From positions 62,001 to 126,000 of the forward strand of contig CAWIMG010000035.1 of NCBI GenBank assembly GCA_963837105.1: 64,000 nucleotides of DNA, given 5' to 3'. A program made the position numbers and the translations under genes. The notes under the pieces were generated by a model that was given only the letters and a program-made list of their open reading frames with translations, was not told the origin of the DNA and did not search any database. How positions within the stretch are numbered: the stretch's first letter is position 1; each line of letters opens with the position of its first letter. Of the stretch, positions 7,552 to 16,915 are shown in pieces. The stretch is from UBA9676 sp963837105. Lineage in GTDB: Bacteria; Actinomycetota; Actinomycetes; Streptosporangiales; Streptosporangiaceae.

Positions 7552-7820
7552 TGACGTGCGGATTTACCAGATCACGCTCATCAGGGTGAACAGCACCCAG
7601 CCCCGGCGGCTCACCGCAGCCACCTCCCATCGCCCGCTGGCTGCAGGCTACCCACCCCGGCCGGCGGGTGACGCGGGCGGGCGGGTGACGCGGGCTGGCG
7701 GGGCGGGCAGCAGCCGGGGATCCAGGCGCGGGCCGGGCGGGTGACCATGCTGGGGATGGCCGGGCGGGCGGTTACCCTCGCAGGAACAAGCATTGTCGTG
7801 CATATCTGGCAGGAGGGCCG
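7552..7820. other. Right junction of the element; upstream region of lnt
   Basis: About 270 bases between the integrase stop and the Lnt start. It contains short G-rich direct repeats of GGGTGACGCGGG near 7660-7700 and a less GC-rich stretch (about 7775-7810) that could hold the lnt promoter. The attachment site right of the integrase should be here, but without the left end I cannot define a core repeat. Confidence 0.35.
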
Positions 7821-9692
7821 GTGACGCTGACCGGCGCGAGCGGTGACCCCGGCGGCGCGGCCGCGACGGCGGGGCAGGTGGCTGGTGGCAGCCAGCCAGC
7901 CCCACCGGCGGCGCCGCAGGTGCCTGCGGCCGGTCCCGGTCAGGTCCCGGCGGTGACGGCTCCCGGGCAGGGCCAGGCGATGACGGCTCCCGGCCAGGTC
8001 CCGGCGGTGACGGCTGCTCCCGGGCCCGGCCGGGCAGCGACGGCTCTTCCCACCTGGGGCCGGGCAGCGAGCGGTGGGCTGCGGCTGCCATGGGCGCTGG
8101 CCGTCGCCCTGGCCGGTGGCCTGGCCCTGGCGGCCGCCTTCCCGCCGGTCGGGATCTGGCCGCTCGCCCCCGCCGGGCCTGCCCTGCTGGCGGTGGCCCT
8201 GTGGCGGCGCAGCCTGCGGGCCTCGCTGCTGGCCGGGCTGGTGTTCGGGCTTGCGTTCTTCGTCCCGCTGCTGTCATGGCTGGTCAACCTGGCCTGGTAC
8301 GCCTGGTGGGCGTTGGCGGTGGCGGAAGCGCTCATCTTCGCAGTGCTCGCCGTCGGCCAGCGGCTGCTGCTCAACCTGCGGGCCTGGCCACTGGCGGCAG
8401 CGGGCTGGTGGGTATGCGCCGAGGCGCTGCGCAGCCGGTGGCCATACGCGTTCCCCTGGGGCCGGCTGGCGATGAGCCAGGCGGGCGCGCCGACCGCACC
8501 CTGGGTGGCGGTTGGTGGTGTCGCCCTGCTCAGCTTCCTGCTGGCACTGGCTGGCACCACGCTGGCCTGGGTGCTGCTAGGGCAGGGCCCGGCCGTGGCT
8601 GCGGCCAGCCCCGGTACCCCTGCGGGCGATGGGCAGCCGGAACGGCAGGAAGGCAACGGCCGGCAGATGGCGCTGCGCCGCCGGAGGCTGCCGCTGCTCG
8701 CGTTCGCCAGCGTGGTGGCGCTGGCGCTAGCCGGCTTCCTGCTGCCGGTTGACCAGCCGGTTCCCGGCGGCCCGACCGCAGTGGTGGCCGCCATCCAGGG
8801 CGACGTGCCACACGCAAGGAATCTGCCCGATCTGCTCCGTGCGACCACGGTCACGGCCAACCACGCCGCCGCCACCGAGAAGCTGGCCCGGCAGGTCCGG
8901 GCGGGCAGGCGGCCCGCGCCGCAACTAGTGATCTGGCCGGAGAACTCGACCGACCTGGATCCCCGGTTCTACCCGCCGGTGTACGCGACGATCGCGGCAG
9001 CTGTGCGGGCCATCGGCCGGCCGGTGCTGGTCGGCGCCGTGCTCGACGACCCGCTCCGCAACACCGGTGTGCTCTGGCTGCCCGGTCACGGACCGGCCAC
9101 CGTCTACGCCAAACGCCAGCTGGTGCCCTTCGGCGAGTACATCCCGTTCCGCGGACTGCTCAGCCACATCACCTCGCTGGTCGCGCTGCAGCCGCAGAAC
9201 TTCACGGCCGGCCACCGGGCGGTGGTGTTCAGGGTCGGCCGGATCCGGCTGGGAGATGTCATCTGCTACGAGGTCGGGTTCGACGGCCTGGTCTCGTCGG
9301 AGGTCAGGGCCGGGGCGAACCTGCTGGCCATGCAGACCAACGACGCCAGCTTCGAAGTGGACGGCCAGCGTGGCGAGACCCTTCAGCAGCTGGCGATGGC
9401 GCGCATGCGGGCGGTGGAGTCGGACCGGGCGGTGGTGGTCGCCTCCACCACCGGCGTGAGCGCGGTCATTGCCCCGGACGGGCGGCTGCTCGCCCATACC
9501 GCCACCTGGCGGCAGGCCGAGCTGGACGTCCGGGTGCCACTGCTGAGCCAGCTCACCCTGGCCGACCGGCTGGGCGCCTGGCCCGAGGCCGTGATCATCC
9601 TGCTCACCCTGGCCGCCTTCGGCTGGGCAGTGACCGGGTCCGTCCGCCGGTGGCGGGCCAGCCGCCGGCACACTGTCAGCAGTCAGGGCTAG
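7821..9692 (+). CDS. lnt: Apolipoprotein N-acyltransferase, first copy
   Basis: Lnt transfers an acyl chain to the N-terminal Cys of lipoproteins at the outer face of the membrane. The 623-residue protein starts at GTG 7821 behind GGAGGGCCG. It has a low-complexity N-terminal extension (about 75 residues, repeats of PAVTAPGQ), roughly six to seven membrane helices, then a nitrilase-type CN-hydrolase domain. The catalytic triad is visible as Glu374 (WPENSTD), Lys431 (YAKRQLVPFGEYIPF) and Cys482 (VICYEVGF), and a C-terminal helix follows. The gene 10 bases downstream is probably cotranscribed. A second intact copy lies at 18532. Actinobacteria often carry Lnt paralogues, but substrate division between these two is unknown. 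Confidence 0.92.
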   Translation: MTLTGASGDPGGAAATAGQVAGGSQPAPPAAPQVPAAGPGQVPAVTAPGQGQAMTAPGQVPAVTAAPGPGRAATALPTWGRAASGGLRLPWALAVALAGGLALAAAFPPVGIWPLAPAGPALLAVALWRRSLRASLLAGLVFGLAFFVPLLSWLVNLAWYAWWALAVAEALIFAVLAVGQRLLLNLRAWPLAAAGWWVCAEALRSRWPYAFPWGRLAMSQAGAPTAPWVAVGGVALLSFLLALAGTTLAWVLLGQGPAVAAASPGTPAGDGQPERQEGNGRQMALRRRRLPLLAFASVVALALAGFLLPVDQPVPGGPTAVVAAIQGDVPHARNLPDLLRATTVTANHAAATEKLARQVRAGRRPAPQLVIWPENSTDLDPRFYPPVYATIAAAVRAIGRPVLVGAVLDDPLRNTGVLWLPGHGPATVYAKRQLVPFGEYIPFRGLLSHITSLVALQPQNFTAGHRAVVFRVGRIRLGDVICYEVGFDGLVSSEVRAGANLLAMQTNDASFEVDGQRGETLQQLAMARMRAVESDRAVVVASTTGVSAVIAPDGRLLAHTATWRQAELDVRVPLLSQLTLADRLGAWPEAVIILLTLAAFGWAVTGSVRRWRASRRHTVSSQG

Positions 9693-9702
9693 CCTGCCTC
9701 CC

Positions 9703-10314
9703 GTGTGGAGTGCCGACGTCCGGTCGGCCGCCGGCGCGGCCGACCGTTTCCTCCGGCCGCTGGCGGGCCGGGACTGGTCGCGGCAGGTTCCCGGCCTGGA
9801 CTTCACGGTGGCGTCGGTGGTTGCTCACGCCGGCGGCGGGCCACTTTGGTACGCCGTCGACCTCACCAACGGCCCGGCTGATGACGCCGCGTTCGACCTG
9901 CGGGTGAAGCCCGACGCCGAGCCTGCCGCCCTGCTGGCCAGCTTGCGTACCGCCGCCACGCTATGCGCGATGGCGGTGAGCCTGCTGCCGGACACCGCGC
10001 GCGGCTACGACCCGGCGGGCAGGGCCGACCCGTCCGGTTTCGCGGCGATGGCATGCGACGAGATCCTGGTGCACACCTACGACGCGGGAACCGGCCTCGG
10101 CGAGGATTTCCGCCCCGGCCCGGAACTGGCCGCCCGGGTGCTGGCGCGGCTGTTCCCCTGGCGCCAGCCGGAGCCGGATCCCTGGTCGGCGCTGCTGTCC
10201 GCGAACGGCCGGATCGACCTGCCCGGGCTGCCCCGCTCGGCGGGCTGGCAATGGCACTGCGCGCCGCTGGCCGAGTGGGACGGCCAGATCCCCACCGGGC
10301 CGCTGTCTGGCTGA
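9703..10314 (+). CDS. Maleylpyruvate-isomerase-like (MDMPI/DinB-type) protein
   Basis: A 203-residue protein starting at GTG 9703, ten bases after lnt. It begins with the helical pattern of the mycothiol-dependent maleylpyruvate isomerase N-terminal domain: SAAGAADRFLRPLAGRDWSR, then FTVASVVAHAGGGPLWYAVD, and later DEILVHTYDAGTGL. The His of the VVAHAGG block and the His of LVHTYD match metal ligands of this fold. Family members bind a divalent metal and many use mycothiol as cofactor, but specific substrates are mostly unknown. I infer a small-molecule transferase or isomerase role with low specificity. Confidence 0.65.
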   Translation: MWSADVRSAAGAADRFLRPLAGRDWSRQVPGLDFTVASVVAHAGGGPLWYAVDLTNGPADDAAFDLRVKPDAEPAALLASLRTAATLCAMAVSLLPDTARGYDPAGRADPSGFAAMACDEILVHTYDAGTGLGEDFRPGPELAARVLARLFPWRQPEPDPWSALLSANGRIDLPGLPRSAGWQWHCAPLAEWDGQIPTGPLSG

Positions 10315-10397
10315 CCCGCCGATCCGGCGCTGCTGCCCGGGTGGTCACGGCAGCCAGGGACCTGGCCCGCCGCCGGGGCCGGAGCTATGGTGAGGCT

Positions 10398-10697
10398 GTG
10401 CGGGTGGAAGTGAGCGCCGAGGCCATCGGCTTCGTGCAGGCCCGGGGCGGCCGGCTCTGGGTCTGGGCGGCGTACCCGCGCATGTGCTGCGCTGGCACAC
10501 CCGCCTACATGCACGCCGCGACGCAGCCACTGGCCGACCTGGCCGGTTTCACCCGGTTGCCGGCGGACGGACTGGAGCTGTGGTTCCGCGTCCCCGCCGG
10601 GGCGCCGCCGGACGTACTGGAGATCGGGCTGCGCGGCCGGCGCCGGCCCCGGGTCGCGGCGTACTGGGACGGCTGCCTGTTCGCGCTCAGCGCCTGA
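10398..10697 (+). CDS. Small conserved hypothetical protein (99 aa)
   Basis: Starts at GTG 10398, with GGTGAGG just upstream; GTG 10404 is an alternative. The protein reads VRVEVSAEAIGFVQARGGRL, then WVWAAYPRMCCAGTPAYMHA, and ends in a conserved-looking RGRRRPRVAAYWDGCLFAL. The Cys pair in RMCCAGTP and the basic RGRRRP segment are the notable features. I do not recognise a family with certainty. The alternating strands and Gly turns recall HesB/IscA-type small folds, but the cysteine spacing does not match them. Confidence 0.55.
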   Translation: MRVEVSAEAIGFVQARGGRLWVWAAYPRMCCAGTPAYMHAATQPLADLAGFTRLPADGLELWFRVPAGAPPDVLEIGLRGRRRPRVAAYWDGCLFALSA

Positions 10698-10833
10698 CCC
10701 CGGCCTGCCGACTGACCCAGGCATTCCCCACTGACCCAGGCCTGCCCTACGTCATGGTTGCGGCAACCATCACATACCGGATAAGTCGGCGAGCACTCTG
10801 GATGGCGCTGCGGATGGACGGGCCTGCACGCGG

Positions 10834-11863
10834 CTAGCCCGACGGCGGACCAGCGCGAGTAGTCCCTGCCTGCCCGCCGGGCCCCGCCGCCCCGTCACCG
10901 GCCGGCGCTGCCTGGCCATTGGCGTGCGCTGGCGGGTGGTGTTCAGGGGCAGCGACCGCTGTTCCGACGACCGCCGGAACAGGCTGCCGGCCGTTCCGCC
11001 ATGGCTGAGTGCGAGCCAGCCAGTAGCCGCCGCCTGCCAGCGCCACCGCGCACAGGATCCAGCCCAGCGCGGTAGTGCCGACCCCGACATACTTCAGGCC
11101 CGACGCGAAGATCACGAAGGTGATGATCGGCCGGATGTAGCGGTCCGGCGCCCGCGACGACAGGAATGAGCCGATCAGCACGGCTGGCACGCTGCCCAGC
11201 GCGATGGAGGCGGTCACCCCGAAGTCAACATGGCCGAAGACCAGTGCGCCCAGCGCGGCCGCGGCGGTCAGCGGGACCGCCTGGGTCAGGTCGGTCCCGA
11301 CCAGCTGGCCCGCGCTCAGCAGCGGGTAGAGGAACAGCATCAGCACGATCATGAGAGAGCCGGAGCCTACCGAGGTCATGCCGACGATCAGGCCCCCAAT
11401 CATGCCGATCACGATGGTGGGCACCGGGCGGACCTTGACCTGTGCGATCGTGGCCGTGCGCCGGTTACCGGATTCTGCGGTCCAGCACGTAACGCAGCAC
11501 CATGGCGGCGGCGCCGGCGAGCAGGGCCGCCCCGAGCGCGAACTCGACCCTGGACTGGGCAGCCGAGCCAGCGCCGAGCTGGCGCAGCAGGTAGGCGCCG
11601 AAGAACGCCATCGGCACCGACCCGGCCACCATCCAGCCAACCAGGCGCAGGTTGACCGTTCCCTTGATCAGGTGCACGGTCGCGCCGACCGGCCGCATCA
11701 GCACGGCGGCGACCAGGTCGCTGGAGATCGCCGAGGACGGCTTTACCCCGAACAGCAGTATGAGCATCGGGGTCATCAGCGCGCCGCCACCGGCTCCGGT
11801 CAGCCCGACCAGCAGGCCGACCACCGCGCTGCCGAGGACGATGTACGGGTTGAGGTGCATCAT
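10834..11863 (-). pseudogene. TauE/SafE-type anion exporter, interrupted by one frameshift
   Basis: The N-terminal half starts at ATG 11863 (GGGAGAAAGG upstream) with LGSAVVGLLVGLTGAGGGAL and continues through four helices to VLRYVLDRR, then hits a stop at about 11463. The C-terminal half continues in another frame as SGNRRTATIAQVKVRP, followed by IVIGMIGGLIVGMTSVGSGS and four more helices, with a His/Ala-rich tail. Both halves show the paired G-x-GGG / G-x-GS motif of TauE/SafE permeases, which export sulfonates or sulfite. Removing one A from AGAATCCGG at 11468-11476 restores a single reading frame of about 340 residues. The gene is therefore either recently inactivated or misassembled. Confidence 0.7.
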
Positions 11864-11879
11864 TTGCCTTTCTCCCGCC

Positions 11880-11940
11880 CGCCATGCGCCAGCCAGCTTA
11901 AGACAATTCCCTATATATTCAGTCTCAAATAGAGATTCCA
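11880..11940 (-). promoter_or_regulatory. AT-rich promoter region of the TauE/SafE gene
   Basis: An unusually A/T-rich stretch upstream of the TauE/SafE start. On the minus strand it reads TTGAGACTGAATATATAGGG, with a TTGAGA hexamer and a TATATA element, although the spacing is short. In such a GC-rich genome this composition is good evidence of a promoter or regulator site, but exact elements are not assigned. Confidence 0.35.
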
Positions 11941-12036
11941 GGCGAGGGGGCGTCGCGGCAAGGGAGCAACCCCCGCCAGCCCGCCGCCAGCTCATTGGCC
12001 CAGGTGGCCGCTATTTGGCCCAGATGGCTGCCAGGC

Positions 12037-12843
12037 TCACATGCCCGGGTGGCGGCGCAGGTCGGACCGGATCTCGTGGCCCAGCCGGTGGGTCTCCCGG
12101 CGGTTGAGCACGGCACCGGCCACCGCACCGGTGAGCAGCGGCCCCAGTGAGAAGGCGCTCCGGCCCGCCCGGGCCGCGAGCCGCAGGCGCAGCCGCCGTG
12201 CCAGCGGGGAGCCAGCGGCCAGGGCCAGCCCGCCGGGGACCATGAAGACACCCCGGCGGTGTGCCCAGGCGGCGACATAGGCACTCATCCGCTCGACCAC
12301 GTTCCCGCTGGCGGGCAGGCCGTAGATCTCGTGCAGTTCGGCGACCAGCTTGATCTCGATGCCGACCAGGGCCAGCGTCTCGGCAGCGATCTCGGCCGGG
12401 AAGGCGGGCGGGACCGGCAGCACCGCCCAGGCGCCGACCGCTGCGCCGACCGCCGCTGCCGCCCGCGACGCACCCTCGACCAGCGCGTCCGCGATGTCCT
12501 CGGTGGACCGCCCGGGGAACTGTGCCTGCAGCGCGGCCTGGTCACGCACCCGCAGCCGCGGCGCCATCACGGCCACCTCGGAAGCCAGCCAGCCGGTGCC
12601 ACTCCCCACCCGCCGCCGGGCCACCCGCACCCCGCGCCCGGTCGCCCGCACCCCGCGGCCCGTCGCCCGGGCGCCGGAGCGTGCCATCTCTGCCAGCGAT
12701 CTGGCCAGCCGCTGCCGCTCCTGGGAGCTCGGCGCCTCGCTGACCTGGGTTGCCAGCTCAGCCGCCTGCTCCGCGATCACCTCGTCCGCGACCACGTCGT
12801 CCGGGGCTGGCTGCGTCCCAGGCTCACCTTCCATGTCGGCCAT
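12037..12843 (-). CDS. Conserved hypothetical protein with hydrophobic helices
   Basis: A 268-residue protein starting at ATG 12843. The N-terminal third is acidic and helical (DVVADEVIAEQAAELATQVS). It is followed by an Arg-rich repeat (ATGRGVRATGRGVRVARRRV) and then a hydrophobic, Gly/Ala-rich region with AAAVGAAVGAWAVLPVPPAF, GIEIKLVAELHEIYGLP and a terminal RLGHEIRSDLRRHPGM. The helix-plus-ELHEIYG pattern recalls EcsC-like or DUF697-type membrane-associated proteins of actinobacteria, but I cannot confirm this. The RGVRATGRGVR repeat may bind nucleic acid or lipid head groups. It stands alone, convergent with nothing close. Confidence 0.5.
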   Translation of the reverse strand: MADMEGEPGTQPAPDDVVADEVIAEQAAELATQVSEAPSSQERQRLARSLAEMARSGARATGRGVRATGRGVRVARRRVGSGTGWLASEVAVMAPRLRVRDQAALQAQFPGRSTEDIADALVEGASRAAAAVGAAVGAWAVLPVPPAFPAEIAAETLALVGIEIKLVAELHEIYGLPASGNVVERMSAYVAAWAHRRGVFMVPGGLALAAGSPLARRLRLRLAARAGRSAFSLGPLLTGAVAGAVLNRRETHRLGHEIRSDLRRHPGM

Positions 12844-13063
12844 GACAGCCCCCTACCCACCGACGTCCGCAATCACCGCCCACCCCGGACGACATGGTCG
12901 ATTGCGGGCGACGGGAGCAGCCATTATCGGCCAAGTCCAGGGCCGCTTCCGGGCCGGATCAGCCCAGGAGGGCCTTGACCGGCTCAGCGCGTCGGCCAGG
13001 CAGGGGGACTATGCCGTCCGGTACCCGCCAGCAATGGGACCAGCCGGCGGCCACGCTGGAGTC

Positions 13064-13540
13064 ATGAGTGACATCGAGTACGTGGCCATTGACGCTGAGC
13101 GGCTGGACGCCATGCGGCGGCGCGGCACGGACGAGTTCGGGAATCCCTGGCAGCGCCGGGCGGCCGCGGGCTGGGAACCGCTGCGCTGCTGCCTGCGCAC
13201 CGCGGCGGCAGACGAGGACATCGCACTGATCAGCTACAGCCCGTGGCCGCTGCCCTGGACCACCCCGTGGGCTGAGGCAGGGCCGGTGTTCGTCTGCTTC
13301 CGTCGCTGCCCGGGCTATCCGACACCCAGCGTCTACCCGCCCGACCTGGGCAGGTCATACAGCCTGATCAGCCCCTTCGGCCAGGACGGCGCGCGGGCCT
13401 ATCAGCACATCACCTTCGTCGAGCCCGGCGCCGACCACGACGCCGCCGTCCGCACGGTGATGGCCCAGCCCGGCGTGGCATACCTGCACGTCCGCAGCGC
13501 GGTAGCGCAGTGCTTCACGTTCGCGGTCCGGGCCGTCTGA
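13064..13540 (+). CDS. DUF1203 family protein
   Basis: Starts at ATG 13064 (MSDIEYVAIDAERLDAMRRR). The 158-residue sequence follows the DUF1203 pattern: DEFGNPWQRR, WEPLRCCLRTA, LISYSPWPL, GPVFVCFRRCPGY, and a terminal VAYLHVRSAVAQCFTFAV. The function of this family is unknown; its compact alpha/beta fold and conserved Cys and Arg residues suggest a small ligand site. The gene is isolated on the plus strand, with a 136-base gap to the hydrolase that follows. Confidence 0.7.
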   Translation: MSDIEYVAIDAERLDAMRRRGTDEFGNPWQRRAAAGWEPLRCCLRTAAADEDIALISYSPWPLPWTTPWAEAGPVFVCFRRCPGYPTPSVYPPDLGRSYSLISPFGQDGARAYQHITFVEPGADHDAAVRTVMAQPGVAYLHVRSAVAQCFTFAVRAV

Positions 13541-13676
13541 GCCGTGCCCCCGCCGCCGCGCGCAGCGCCCCCGCTGGGAAGCCGGCGAGCCACAACGCGG
13601 CTCCGCCGCAAGCCGGCGGGATGCCACCCGTTCGCTGCCGCCCGCCCGGGCCCGGGACCCAGCGGGCTGCGCTTGA

Positions 13677-14571
13677 ATGGACGCCATGACCGAGATCGTC
13701 GCGCTGCCCGGCGGGCGGACCGCCAGTTACACCATCATCGGGAACGGCCGTCCGGCGCTGATGATCGCGGGCGGCCCCGGGTTCACCGCCGCCTACATGA
13801 CCGGCGACGCGGAACTGCTGTCCGGCGCCCTGCGTTCGCACCTCATCGACCCGCACGGCTCGGGCTCATCCACGCCGCCGGCCGACCCGGCCGCCTACTC
13901 ACCCGAGGGGACCGCCCGCTTCTGCGAAGAGGTGCGCCAGGCCCTCGGGCTGCCACCGCTGGTGGTGCTGGGCTACTCGTTCGGGGCGACCACCGCGCTG
14001 ACCTATGCGGCACTGTTCCCGGAGAGCACCACTGCCTGCATCGCGGTCGCGGGTTCGGCATCGGGCCGGAGGCCGATGCCGGGCAGGGCGGCGCGGCGGA
14101 GGCGGAGTTCGGGGCATTGCTGCAGCGGCATCGGACGCCCGCTGGTACGCCGAGGCGCGGCCGGTCATGGACGAGTGGGCCGAGCGCATACTGGCGGCCA
14201 CCGATCCGGCCGAGATGGAGTCGATGATGGCCACGGTGCTGCCGTTCTACGTGGCCGAGCCGGACCGGCCGGAGGTGGCGGCGGGCCTGGCCAAGTTCGG
14301 CCAGCAGATGAAGGCCGACCTGGCCGCGGGCAAGGCCTGGGAGAGCGGCCTGTTCCACTCGGTCGACCTGCGCCCGCTGGCCGGCCAGATCACCTGCCCG
14401 ACCCTGATCGTGGCCGGTGAGCTTGACTTCATCTGCGGCCCGGTCCAGGCTCGCCCGCTCGCCGGCGCGATCGCCGGTTCCCGGCTCGTCCTCATCCCGG
14501 GCTGCGGCCACATTCCCAGCATCGAGGCGCCCGGGGAATACCGCCAGGCGATCATCGATTTCCTCGGCTGA
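13677..14571 (+). pseudogene. Alpha/beta hydrolase with two single-base frameshifts
   Basis: Starts at ATG 13677 or 13686. The first frame has RPALMIAGGPGFTAAYM, LIDPHGSGSSTPP and the nucleophile elbow LVVLGYSFGATTAL (GYSFG), as in proline-iminopeptidase-like hydrolases. It leaves frame near 14058 after IAVAG. A second frame carries FGIGPEADAGQGGAAEAEFG and ALLQRHR, and a third resumes near 14133 with DARWYAEARPVMDEW, continuing to the acid residue in VAGELDFICGP and His in IPGCGHIPSIEAPGEY. Each junction is explained by one missing G. With both repaired, a normal protein of about 298 residues with a complete Ser-Asp-His triad results. Confidence 0.7.
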
Positions 14572-14602
14572 GCGGACCGGTCACGACACGCAAGGAGGAG
14601 CA

Positions 14603-15040
14603 ATGCCTACCCGCAGCGCACGCACCACCTGGACCGGCGGCCTGGAGGATGGCACCGGCACCGTCACGCTGGTGAGTTCCGGCCTGGCCAGCTACCAGGT
14701 CAGCTTCCCCGCCCGGGCGGCGGAGCATGCCGACGGCGTGACGAGCCCGGAGGAGCTCATCGCCGCCGCCCACTCAGCCTGTTTTGCGATGCAGTTCTCC
14801 GCCATGCTCGGCGGGGCTGGCGGCAGCGGGCAGTCCATCGACGTCTCCGCCGATGTCACCCTGAGCCCCGACCCGGCCGGCGGTTTCCGGATCAGCGGCA
14901 TCACGCTGAACGTGAGCGGCTCCGCGGACGGGGTCAGCCCCGCCGACTTCGCCAAGATCGCCCAGGACGCCAAGGACACCTGCCCGGTCAGCAAGGCGCT
15001 GGCCAGCACCGACATCTCGCTGGCGGTCTCGCCGGGCTGA
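14603..15040 (+). CDS. OsmC-family peroxiredoxin
   Basis: A 145-residue protein with an excellent ribosome site (AAGGAGGAG) before ATG 14603. It matches the OsmC subfamily: TTWTGGLEDGTG, the catalytic-Cys helix AAAHSACFAMQFSAML, and the second Cys in KDTCPVSKALAS. OsmC/Ohr enzymes reduce organic hydroperoxides through two conserved cysteines, in a dimer. Here both cysteines are present, and the EELIAAAHS spacing favours OsmC over Ohr. It follows the hydrolase gene by 31 bases and may be cotranscribed with it. Confidence 0.85.
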   Translation: MPTRSARTTWTGGLEDGTGTVTLVSSGLASYQVSFPARAAEHADGVTSPEELIAAAHSACFAMQFSAMLGGAGGSGQSIDVSADVTLSPDPAGGFRISGITLNVSGSADGVSPADFAKIAQDAKDTCPVSKALASTDISLAVSPG

Positions 15041-15176
15041 CCAGCACGCGCGGGTGATGGTCACCGCCCCGCCCGCGCCTCTTCCCGGTGCATCCCGGCT
15101 GGCAGCACTGGCGGCCACGCTGGCGGCCGTGCACTGAGCCTTCGCTGCTGGCGGGACCGGCTCTAAGGTATGTGCC

Positions 15177-15827
15177 ATGGCAGGCGAGGTATCCCCGTTC
15201 GGCGGCCAGGCTGGTCCCGGCGGTGAACTGCGGGCCTCGCACGAGGACCGGGACCGGGTCGTGGAGGTGCTGCGCGTGGCGGCCGGCGATGGCCGGCTGA
15301 CCGCCGAAGAGCTGGATGAGCGGCTGGAAGCGGCGCTGACCGCGCGCACCTACGCCGACCTGGCGGTGCTCACCCGGGATCTGCCGACCGGGCCCGGCCC
15401 GGCCCCGGCGGTGCCGGTGGTGCCGAAGGATCTGGTCCGGATCGATCTGCGCAGCGGCCACGCCAAGCGGGAGGGCCGCTGGGTGGTCCCGCGCCAGATG
15501 GAGGTGCGGGTCACCAGCGGCCACGCCCGGCTGGACTTCACCCAGGCGGTGATTGCCGAGGGCTCGCTGCGGATCGACGCTGAGGTGCTCAGCGGTTCGC
15601 TGACCCTGCTGACCAAGCCGGGCGTGGTGGTTGATACCGACGACGTCGCGGTCCGCAGCGGGCACGTCAGGGTCCGCACCCCCTGGGGCCCAGACGTGCC
15701 GGTCATCCTGCACGTCACGGTGTCCGGCAAGGTCGGCAGCGGGCACATCATCGCCCGCCCGCCGCACCGCAGCTTCTGGCAGTGGCTGCTCCGCCGCCCA
15801 CGGCCCTACCAGCTCCCCGCCCCCTGA
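15177..15827 (+). CDS. DUF1707 protein with LiaF-like C-terminal domain
   Basis: Starts at ATG 15177. Residues about 18-75 form the DUF1707 (SHOCT-like) domain: LRASHEDRDRVVEVLRVAAG, GRLTAEELDERLEAALTART, TYADLAVLTRDLP. The rest, with repeated RSGHAKRE, SGHARLDFT, RSGHVRVRT and SGHIIARP elements, looks like a beta-helix region related to cell-wall-active-antibiotic response proteins. Roles in envelope stress sensing are suggested for relatives, but the molecular function is unproven. No membrane helix is obvious. It is monocistronic. Confidence 0.7.
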   Translation: MAGEVSPFGGQAGPGGELRASHEDRDRVVEVLRVAAGDGRLTAEELDERLEAALTARTYADLAVLTRDLPTGPGPAPAVPVVPKDLVRIDLRSGHAKREGRWVVPRQMEVRVTSGHARLDFTQAVIAEGSLRIDAEVLSGSLTLLTKPGVVVDTDDVAVRSGHVRVRTPWGPDVPVILHVTVSGKVGSGHIIARPPHRSFWQWLLRRPRPYQLPAP

Positions 15828-15907
15828 TTCCGGCCCAACGTCTGCGCGGCCGCCCGCCCGATCGTGGCCGGCCCGCAGCCCGGCGGCGGCAACGATAGGA
15901 GCAAGGT

Positions 15908-16330
15908 GTGGCATCAACGGAGAAGATCGAGGCGTTCCTGGCCGAGCGGCGGAATCTGATCCTGGCCGGGATCCGGCGGGACGGGCGGCCCCAGCTGAGC
16001 CCGAACTGGTTCTACTGGGACGGCGAGCAGTTCTACGTGTTGACCCTGCGCAACCGGGCAAAGTACGCCATCTTCCGCCGGGATCCCCGGGCCCAGCTGC
16101 TGGTGGATGACCCGACCGGGTTCCGGGCTGCGCTCATCCCGGCGACGGTCGAGATCCGCGAGGACCTGGCCAGCGAACTGCCCCGGTTCCGGGCCATCCG
16201 GGAGAAGTACGGGGTACCGGTGCCGGATGAGACCGAGCAGTTGCGCGGGCTGACCGAGGAGGGCCGGGTGCTGCTGGCGATCACCCCGGACGGGCCGCCT
16301 GACAGCTGGATCTGCTGGGGCCTGGACTGA
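15908..16330 (+). CDS. PPOX-class F420-dependent oxidoreductase
   Basis: A 140-residue split-barrel flavin/deazaflavin protein starting at GTG 15908 behind AGGAGCAAG. Diagnostic segments are EAFLAERRNLILAGIRRDGR, QLSPNWFYWDGEQFYVLT, NRAKYAIFRRDPRAQLLVDD and VEIREDLASELPRF. In this family R and K residues of the RNRAKY loop bind the phosphate of F420. Substrates of most members are unknown; reported relatives reduce biliverdin, quinones or other small molecules. It ends 39 bases from the convergent CGNR gene. Confidence 0.8.
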   Translation: MASTEKIEAFLAERRNLILAGIRRDGRPQLSPNWFYWDGEQFYVLTLRNRAKYAIFRRDPRAQLLVDDPTGFRAALIPATVEIREDLASELPRFRAIREKYGVPVPDETEQLRGLTEEGRVLLAITPDGPPDSWICWGLD

Positions 16331-16369
16331 CGCCAGGCCGCCGGTCCCGGCCGGGCAGGGCCGCCCTGG

Positions 16370-16915
16370 TCAGCGGCGGGCCGCGGCCTGCCGGCTGCGG
16401 TAGGCGGCCACGTTGGTGCGGTTGGAGCACGAGATGCCGCAGAACCGGCGGGACCGGTTCTTGGACAGGTCGACGTGCACGTTGGCGCAGTCGTGGGCGG
16501 CGCACAGCCGGAGCCGGTCCAGCTGCCCGGTGCGGATCACGTCGGTGAACGCCATCGCCGCCTCGACCGCCATCCGGTCGGCCAGCGGTGCATCCGCCGA
16601 GGTGGCGTGCAGGTGATATCCCCAGCTGTCGTGCTTGACCAGTTGCGGCAGCGCTGACGCCTCCCGCAGCAGGGCGTTGACCAGGTCGGCGGCGGCGTCC
16701 TCGGCCAGCTCCCACACCTGCTCCAGCCGTGGCCGCAGCGCCCGCACGGCAGCCAGCTCGGCCTGGTCGTGGGTGCGCTCCCCGGTCCAGCCCCAGTCCT
16801 GCACGAACTGGTCCAGCGCAGCCTGGTCCGGCAGCAGCTCGTGGCCGCCCCGGCCGGTGTTCACCAGCGCCGCGGCAGCCGCCAGCGCGACCTCGGTGTC
16901 ATGGGCAAAAAGCAA
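16370..16915 (-). CDS. CGNR zinc-finger (ABATE domain) transcription factor
   Basis: I chose TTG 16915 because AAAGGAG stands five bases upstream and the protein then begins LLFAHDTEVALAAAAALVNT, the usual start of the ABATE domain. The C-terminal zinc finger shows CAAHDCANVHVDLSKN, then RRFCGISCSNRTNVAAYR, with four Cys and the SCSNR-N signature of CGNR proteins. These are putative regulators. The gene diverges from an EamA-type exporter, with only 72 bases between the starts, the usual arrangement for local control of a transporter. Confidence 0.82.
   Translation of the reverse strand: MLFAHDTEVALAAAAALVNTGRGGHELLPDQAALDQFVQDWGWTGERTHDQAELAAVRALRPRLEQVWELAEDAAADLVNALLREASALPQLVKHDSWGYHLHATSADAPLADRMAVEAAMAFTDVIRTGQLDRLRLCAAHDCANVHVDLSKNRSRRFCGISCSNRTNVAAYRSRQAAARR

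Noticed and set aside
7552..7820. An attachment site or tRNA next to the integrase
   Set aside because: No cloverleaf or clear core repeat was found on either strand; only short G-rich repeats occur.
11940..12036. A small gene between the TauE/SafE and 12037 genes
   Set aside because: No start with a ribosome site and no codon bias; the stretch is treated as intergenic.
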